A stretch of 64,000 bases of DNA from contig JAFLTW010000003.1 in assembly GCA_022509085.1 (NCBI GenBank), forward strand, positions 1 to 64,000, in the 5' to 3' direction. Both the position numbers and the translations under genes were made by a program. The notes beneath the pieces were generated by a model, which did no database searches, was not told where the DNA came from, and saw only the letters and a program-made list of their open reading frames with translations. Shown here piece after piece: positions 59,504 through 64,000 of the stretch (within the stretch, counting starts at the first letter, position 1; each line of letters starts with the position of its first letter). The DNA is from Muribaculaceae bacterium (GTDB lineage: Bacteria; Bacteroidota; Bacteroidia; Bacteroidales; Muribaculaceae).

Positions 59504-60094
59504 CTAAAACGGCGTAATAAGTGCGAATATTGCATCCGGTCCCATCCTTACCAGAAGGTCAACGATGCTCAGGCCCGGTTCGAATTGCCTGCGGCAGTCG
59601 GCCGCCACCGCCCGCAATCGGGGGTCACCGACTGCAATCCCCTCGCGCAGTGCATCAAGCAGCGATTCATCGTCGAGCCCGACCACCCCCTTCACCTTGC
59701 CGAAGGCCTCCCTACAGAGGGCCGACGCCGCGGGCATCTCGCCTTCGGGGAGCTCCAGCAGCGGCTCAAGCAGATGGAAGAAGGGCTGCCTGCCATAAGC
59801 AGTGGCAAGCGTCAGGGCTCCCTTCCTCACCTCCCGGCGTGCCTCCGGAGCAAGCATCCAGGATAGTGCCGGTCGGTTTTTCAGCATAGATGCCCCTCCG
59901 GACACAGGGAGCGACACGACGGCTCCACCGGCAATCTCAAGGCGCATCCATTGTCTCGGCCGCAGGCCGCAGCCGCCGTTGGCCTCGGCTATTGCCCGGG
60001 CTTCCGGAGCGCCGACTAGCCGGGCGCCCAGAAAAAGCCGCCACCATTCACCGCAGGGGAACAGAGGCGGGAAGTCGGGGAGCGGGTGCCTCAT
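59504..60094 (-). CDS. WbqC-family protein
   Basis: The 196-residue protein lacks a signal peptide and has WbqC-like features: RKGALTLATAYGRQPFFHLL, LEPLLELPEG and the end GLSIVDLLVRMGPDAIFAL. The family is linked to polysaccharide synthesis in some bacteria, with unproven chemistry. In Bacteroidales it commonly follows lepB, as here; the two overlap by four bases. Confidence 0.75.
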   Translation of the reverse strand: MRHPLPDFPPLFPCGEWWRLFLGARLVGAPEARAIAEANGGCGLRPRQWMRLEIAGGAVVSLPVSGGASMLKNRPALSWMLAPEARREVRKGALTLATAYGRQPFFHLLEPLLELPEGEMPAASALCREAFGKVKGVVGLDDESLLDALREGIAVGDPRLRAVAADCRRQFEPGLSIVDLLVRMGPDAIFALITPF

Positions 60095-61545
60095 TTCCAG
60101 CCTTTCTCCCGGGCCTTATCCTTGTCGGGGTTGGGGTTGGCAAGGATGCGGTTCCAGCGTATCTTCTGGGGGTCCGTAAGGGCGCGCTCCTCGTCGATTG
60201 ATATCAGGATGCGCTGAGGGGTGCCTACCACATGGTCTTCGGGCACGAGACCGAAGTAGCGCGAGTCGAGCGAGCGGTCGCGGTTGTCGCCCATCATCCA
60301 GTAGTAGTCCATGCGGAAGGTGTAGTATGGATTGTCGATGCCGTTGATCAGAATGCGCCCGTCTTTTACCTCCACCTTGTTGCCCTCATATGTCTCGATG
60401 GCGCGCCTGTAGAGCGGCAGGTTGTCGAGGGTGAGATGAAGGGTCTTGCCCCGTTTGGGAATCCAGAACTCGTCGGTATTGGCGCGTGTCCAGCCCCAGT
60501 CGTTGCCGAGGGGCCACACATTGCCAATCTCGTAGAAGCCGGCGATGTTTTCCTTCTGGAGAGGGCCGCTCACCTCGGGCCATGCCTCCACTATGCGCTT
60601 CATCTCATCGGTGAGGGGCACGGTGTAGTAGAGACCTCCAGCCAGTTCATTACCCGAGATCGGGGCCACGCCATGGTCTTCGCGGCGCACTCCCAGCTCG
60701 AGCCACTTATCGTCGGAGATGGCGCGCGATACGGGAATGATGTAGTTGAACTGCACGTGGTCGGCGAAGGCTATGGGGCTGCCATTGATGTAGACGGTGT
60801 CGTTTATCAGCTGCAGGCGCTCGCCGGGCAGTCCGATCACGCGCTTCACGTAGTTTTCACGACGGTCTACAGGTCGCACGATAATCTCGCCAAACTGCGC
60901 CTTGTTGAGAGCGATATACTCCTGTGGGTCGAGACCCCTCTCGCGCAGAGCGTGGGTAATCATGTAATAGTCGGCGTCGGGCATCCTGGAGAGCACGGTG
61001 TCGCCCTCCGGGAAGTTGAACACCACGATGTCGCCGCGCTCCACTTCGCGGATGCCGGGGAGGCGGTGGTAGGCCAGCTGCGGATGCTCAATATAGCTCT
61101 TTCCGCCGATGATGGGCATGGTGTGCTGTGCCAGCGGGAAATGCAGGGGAGTATTGGGCACGCGGGGGCCGTAGGTGGTCTTGTTGACCCATAGGAAGTC
61201 TCCCACCAGCAGCGACTTCTCGAGCGAGGAGGAGGGAATCTTGTAGTTCTGGCCGATGAAGGCGAATATGATGTAGACGAGCACCAGGGCGTAGACGATG
61301 GCGTCGACCCACGCCATGACGGTGCGCACGGCTCCTTTCTTCCCCTTCCACCAGTTCCAGGGCACATAGCCCGTGATGTAGATATCTACCAGCAGGAGCC
61401 AGAGGATGGCAAGCCATGGGCTGCCTATCCAGATCACCAGCAGGAAGAAGAGGATGCTCACTATTGTGAAACGCACCCAGCGGGTTGTCTTCACCTCGCT
61501 GAGTCGTCGCCTGAAGTCTTGGTAATGACGGTTGTTGCTGTTCAT
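60091..61545 (-). CDS. lepB: Signal peptidase I
   Basis: The 484-residue membrane protease removes signal peptides from exported proteins. After N-terminal membrane segments, the catalytic Ser is S107 in KIPSSSLEKSLLVGD, and the general-base Lys lies in RRENYVKRVIGLPGERL. The conserved WMMGDNRDRSLDSRYFG box is near the C-terminus. The length, with an insertion between the two motifs, is usual for Bacteroidota. The ATG overlaps the dapB stop by four bases. Confidence 0.95.
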   Translation of the reverse strand: MNSNNRHYQDFRRRLSEVKTTRWVRFTIVSILFFLLVIWIGSPWLAILWLLLVDIYITGYVPWNWWKGKKGAVRTVMAWVDAIVYALVLVYIIFAFIGQNYKIPSSSLEKSLLVGDFLWVNKTTYGPRVPNTPLHFPLAQHTMPIIGGKSYIEHPQLAYHRLPGIREVERGDIVVFNFPEGDTVLSRMPDADYYMITHALRERGLDPQEYIALNKAQFGEIIVRPVDRRENYVKRVIGLPGERLQLINDTVYINGSPIAFADHVQFNYIIPVSRAISDDKWLELGVRREDHGVAPISGNELAGGLYYTVPLTDEMKRIVEAWPEVSGPLQKENIAGFYEIGNVWPLGNDWGWTRANTDEFWIPKRGKTLHLTLDNLPLYRRAIETYEGNKVEVKDGRILINGIDNPYYTFRMDYYWMMGDNRDRSLDSRYFGLVPEDHVVGTPQRILISIDEERALTDPQKIRWNRILANPNPDKDKAREKGWK

Positions 61546-62294
61546 CTGAAGAGGTTTGAGGTGTGGGTGATGTCGGAGAGCATTTCGCCCATGGTGAAGA
61601 AGCCCTTACGGCCGGCGAGCCATTCGGCTGCCGTCACGGCGCCCGCGGCGAAGCCGGCGCGCGACTTGGCTGAGTGGGTAAGCTCGATCCAGTCGGTGTC
61701 GCTCTCCCATTTTATGGTGTGGATGCCGGCCACCTCTCCCTCGCGCACACTGCTTACGGGCAGCCATGCCCCCTCGGGGCGTCTCTCCACGGTGGGCTCA
61801 TACCAGCCCTCGGCCCGCGGGTAGCTCTCCACGAGCTCTTCGGCCAGCGTCACAGCCGTGCCCGACGGATGGTCGAGCTTATGTATATGGTGCGTCTCGC
61901 GGATGAAGGGCCGGTAGGCGGGGAAGTCGGCCATGATGCGGGCCATGTAGCGGTTGAGCGCCCGAAATACGTTGACCCCAATCGAGAAGTTGGTGGAGTG
62001 GAGCAGTGTCCCCTCTCCGCGCGCGCATAGCTCGCGCAGCTCGGCCAGACGGTTGCCGAACCCCGTGGTGCCGCTCACTACGGGCACTCCGGCGCGGAAG
62101 CACTCCATGATATTGTCGTAGCCGGCCGCAGGTACGGAAAACTCGATGGCCACGTCTGCCTCCCTGAAAGCCTCCGAGAGGAAGTCGGCACGGTTGTCCA
62201 CATCAATCACGGCCACGATCTCATGGCCTCTCTCGCGGGCCATGTCGGCTATGAGACGCCCCATGCGCCCGTATCCTACTATTGCTATCTTCAT
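61542..62294 (-). CDS. dapB: 4-hydroxy-tetrahydrodipicolinate reductase
   Basis: The start is set at ATG 62294, giving the Rossmann opening MKIAIVGYGRMGRLIADMAR; a longer frame to 62375 lies inside the previous gene. The 250-residue enzyme reduces hydroxy-tetrahydrodipicolinate in lysine and diaminopimelate synthesis. The active-site motif HHIHKLDHPSGTAVTLAEE is present. Its start shares one base with the previous stop (TGATG). Confidence 0.95.
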   Translation of the reverse strand: MKIAIVGYGRMGRLIADMARERGHEIVAVIDVDNRADFLSEAFREADVAIEFSVPAAGYDNIMECFRAGVPVVSGTTGFGNRLAELRELCARGEGTLLHSTNFSIGVNVFRALNRYMARIMADFPAYRPFIRETHHIHKLDHPSGTAVTLAEELVESYPRAEGWYEPTVERRPEGAWLPVSSVREGEVAGIHTIKWESDTDWIELTHSAKSRAGFAAGAVTAAEWLAGRKGFFTMGEMLSDITHTSNLFR

Positions 62295-63262
62295 CAGAAT
62301 CCGAATCCTATGTTGTCGATGTAGAGGGTGAGTCCCTCCGTACCCACGAAGGGAGTGCCACATGAGGAGGAACACATCACGAGCACGTGGGTGGGTGTCT
62401 CGTTGGCGTCGGCCCAGCCCTCTTCCTGCACGGGCACGAGCTTGCCCTTGGAGTTCTTGGCATAATAGGCCTTCTCGCCGTTGAGCAGACCCATATAGGG
62501 CTTATAGAAGGGCTGACCGGTGATGTCGCCGTAGTGGATGGGGAGCTGGTGGCCTTTCGTAAGCGGTATTGTCTTGCCGTAGCGTTCGCGGCCGGTGCCC
62601 ACACGCAAGGCGTGGATGTTGCCCTTGGCGTCTTCCCACCGCTTCTGGAGCAGCACGTAGACCTCGGCGTTGTCGCGCCCCTTTAGCACCTTCTTGCCCC
62701 CGAACCCCGTGCTCTTCACGCGGGTGTCGCCCGCAGGCATGTCAACCTTATAGTCGAATACGAGGGCCTTGGGCCTCTTGGTATAAGGCACTCCCATCTC
62801 CATCTTGGAGAAGGGTCCCTTAGTGGAGGAGATGGGTTCGTAGATATGACCCAGGAAAATTGTGCCGGCCACCATCACGTCCATGTTGACCAGTCCGAGC
62901 ACCTTCACCTCCTCCATCTTTGCCGTCATTCGGGCCATGGTGTTGCCGCCCACGTTGGCCGGGGTCACCGTGCCGGAACCTTTGGAGATGCCGGCCACCT
63001 TGGCGAAGACGTTGCTCGTGGCCCAGGGTGAGCCGCCGCGCGTGGTGTAGGGGGTGTTGGAGGCCGCAGTGCCCTGTGGCCCGATTTCGTAGAGGGTCTT
63101 CTCCTTGCCCCCGATGGCTCCCGACTCCTTCACGGTGCGGGAAACCCACTGCGAGAAGTCGCCATATTTTATGGGCTCGATGCGGAGTGTCTCGGCCCCC
63201 AGCGGGGCGAAGGCCATCATCGCTGCCAGAATTATTGAGACTCGTTTCATTCTTATCCTCAT
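62294..63262 (-). CDS. PCMD-domain exported protein
   Basis: The 322-residue protein has a signal peptide (VSIILAAMMAFAPLGAETLR) and the PCMD (putative carbohydrate metabolism) pattern: IKYGDFSQWVSRTV, an internal GGSPWATSNVFAKVAG, PKALVFDYKVDMPAG, and the end LYIDNIGFGF. The domain is a beta sandwich found in Bacteroidota surface proteins, possibly carbohydrate-binding. It may start at M5 rather than M1. It is coupled to dapB, so housekeeping and surface genes share a transcript. Confidence 0.75.
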   Translation of the reverse strand: MRIRMKRVSIILAAMMAFAPLGAETLRIEPIKYGDFSQWVSRTVKESGAIGGKEKTLYEIGPQGTAASNTPYTTRGGSPWATSNVFAKVAGISKGSGTVTPANVGGNTMARMTAKMEEVKVLGLVNMDVMVAGTIFLGHIYEPISSTKGPFSKMEMGVPYTKRPKALVFDYKVDMPAGDTRVKSTGFGGKKVLKGRDNAEVYVLLQKRWEDAKGNIHALRVGTGRERYGKTIPLTKGHQLPIHYGDITGQPFYKPYMGLLNGEKAYYAKNSKGKLVPVQEEGWADANETPTHVLVMCSSSCGTPFVGTEGLTLYIDNIGFGF

Positions 63263-63361
63263 AAAAAACGTACAAAATTAGCAAAAAAATGCGAGTTGAG
63301 GTCTAAGAGGAGGCTTTAACTCCCAAAATAGGACTGAAATTAAGGGATTTTTACAAATTTA

Positions 63362-63393
63362 TTTGGTTTGGAAAAAAAATAGTTGTAACTTTG
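63362..63393 (+). promoter_or_regulatory. Promoter TTTG-N20-TAACTTTG of the tRNA-Glu/rpsT transcript
   Basis: TTTG at 63362-63365 and TAACTTTG at 63386-63393 fit the consensus with 20 bases between. The first tRNA-Glu starts 44 bases downstream; no other promoter is evident before the terminator at 63875, so one transcript may carry both tRNAs and rpsT. Confidence 0.7.
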
Positions 63394-63436
63394 CACCGCA
63401 AAATGCGCCGCAAGCACTTGCGGCAAAGATTTTGAT

Positions 63437-63508
63437 GGCCCATTCGTCTATCGGTTAGGACGCAAGATTTTCATTCTTGAAAGAGCAGTTCGATTCTGCT
63501 ATGGGCTA
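63437..63508 (+). tRNA. tRNA-Glu (TTC), first copy
   Basis: The 72-base gene folds with acceptor GGCCCAT/ATGGGCT (one G-U), anticodon stem CAAGA/TCTTG with loop TTTTCAT (anticodon TTC), and T arm around TTCGATT. CCA is not encoded. An identical copy lies at 63801. Confidence 0.95.
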
Positions 63509-63527
63509 CGAATAATTCAAAAGACAA

Positions 63528-63779
63528 ATGGCAAACCATAAATCATCACTCAAAAGAATCCGCCAGGCTGAGAAGCGTCGTCTTCACAACCGTTATTGGG
63601 CGAAGACAGCGCGTAACGCTGTGCGCAAGGTGCGCAAAATGACAGACAAGGCAGAGGCTCAGGCAGCCTACAACAAGGTAAGTGCTCTCCTGCAGCGCCT
63701 CGGCCGCAAGAATGTGATTTCGAAGAACAAGGCAGCCAACCTCTGCAGCGGTCTTCAGCACCACATCAACAAACTCTGA
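63528..63779 (+). CDS. rpsT: 30S ribosomal protein S20
   Basis: The 83-residue basic helical protein binds 16S rRNA early in 30S assembly. [20 protein letters not shown] at the start and [20 protein letters not shown] at the end are typical. It lies 19 bases after one tRNA-Glu and 21 before the other. Confidence 0.96.
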   Translation: MANHKSSLKRIRQAEKRRLHNRYWAKTARNAVRKVRKMTDKAEAQAAYNKVSALLQRLGRKNVISKNKAANLCSGLQHHINKL

Positions 63780-63800
63780 AAACAGTAAGGTAATATTCCG

Positions 63801-63872
63801 GGCCCATTCGTCTATCGGTTAGGACGCAAGATTTTCATTCTTGAAAGAGCAGTTCGATTCTGCTATGGGCTA
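63801..63872 (+). tRNA. tRNA-Glu (TTC), second copy
   Basis: The 72 bases are identical to the copy at 63437, and the identity extends to CGAA after the gene. It is followed immediately by a strong terminator, so it is the last unit of the transcript. Confidence 0.95.
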
Positions 63873-63874
63873 CG

Positions 63875-63906
63875 AAAAAACTCACGCTGAAAAGCGTGAG
63901 TTTTTT
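63875..63906 (+). terminator. Terminator after the second tRNA-Glu
   Basis: AAAAAACTCACGCT (63875 on) pairs with AGCGTGAGTTTTTT around GAAA-type loop bases, ending in six T residues. The symmetric A/T ends make it usable from both strands, and a minus-strand gene ends at 63928. Confidence 0.9.
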
Positions 63907-63927
63907 CATCTGCGGGAATCGTTTCCC

Positions 63928-64000
63928 TTAGTCGATGTCGATGTCGTCTTCCGAGAAGAAGTCGTCGATTTCCTCGCCGTCGGTCGGGTCTGTCGGGTCG
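63928..64000 (-). CDS. C-terminal end of an unidentified protein with an acidic tail
   Basis: The minus strand reads an acidic tail from the window edge: DPTDPTDGEEIDDFFSEDD, then IDID and TAA at 63928-63930. Only 23 residues are visible, so the protein cannot be named. GC-rich codons match the core. Confidence 0.5.
   Translation of the reverse strand, partial: DPTDPTDGEEIDDFFSEDDIDID

Noticed and set aside
62295-62375. Longer start for dapB adding 27 residues
   Set aside because: The extra residues overlap the PCMD gene and precede the Rossmann motif, which normally begins the protein.

Overview
The window looks like a chromosome segment of a Bacteroidales gut bacterium, probably in or near the family Muribaculaceae. 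This rests on the protein families present (DUF4249, DUF4294, DUF5689, DUF6359, PCMD, Omp28-like, WbqC, Bacteroidota-type TonB-dependent receptors), on T9SS-like C-terminal tails, on repeated promoters of the form TTTG-N19/20-TAnnTTTG, and on a GC-rich core broken up by AT-rich accessory blocks. The assignment is inference from content; no 16S gene is present.

Layout. 1-5.3 kb is an AT-rich island: the start of an IS110-type transposase, a RhuM-Fic fusion, a GHKL ATPase fused to a STAS-like domain, two coupled small genes, a lipoprotein, and a three-gene DUF3791/DUF3990/DUF3791 cassette between two copies of the 3' half of tRNA-Phe (an attachment-site duplication). 5.5-29.3 kb is GC-rich core: msrAB, gapA, mscL, ychF, a U32 hydroxylation-type protein, menG, a tail-anchored pseudokinase next to serS, a secreted C1 peptidase, then deoC followed by a secreted nuclease / TonB receptor / surface lipoprotein / endonuclease I operon that reads as an extracellular DNA-scavenging locus, and a DUF4249-TonB receptor pair.

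29.4-43.7 kb is the second accessory block. It opens with a stand-alone five-gene acylation cassette (ACP, KAS III, MBOAT, DltD-like SGNH protein, SDR) behind a strong promoter. It continues with an AbiGi-like gene, a decayed IS4-family transposase, a secreted four-gene operon of unknown role that may be switched by an inverted-repeat-bounded promoter segment, several broken genes, a Cys-type glutathione peroxidase behind a 12-bp dyad, and a membrane-protein gene stopped by a TGA.

43.7-64 kb returns to core: a Pif1-like helicase, an oligosaccharide flippase, ruvB, yidD, rnpA, and a 1500-codon frame joining RNase R to a signal peptide and a secreted glycosidase. After that come a DUF362 protein, an Omp28-like protein, a small insertion carrying a Schlafen-AlbA ATPase gene, a secreted LEA-like repeat protein, DUF4294, wbqC, lepB, dapB, a PCMD protein, and rpsT between two identical tRNA-Glu genes.

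The strongest candidates for something not previously described are the RNase R-glycosidase fusion, the ACP/KAS III/MBOAT/SGNH/SDR cassette, the deoC-linked DNA-scavenging operon, and the secreted operon at 36.4-39.8 kb with its possible invertible promoter. All functions are inferred by reading the sequence; no searches were run.
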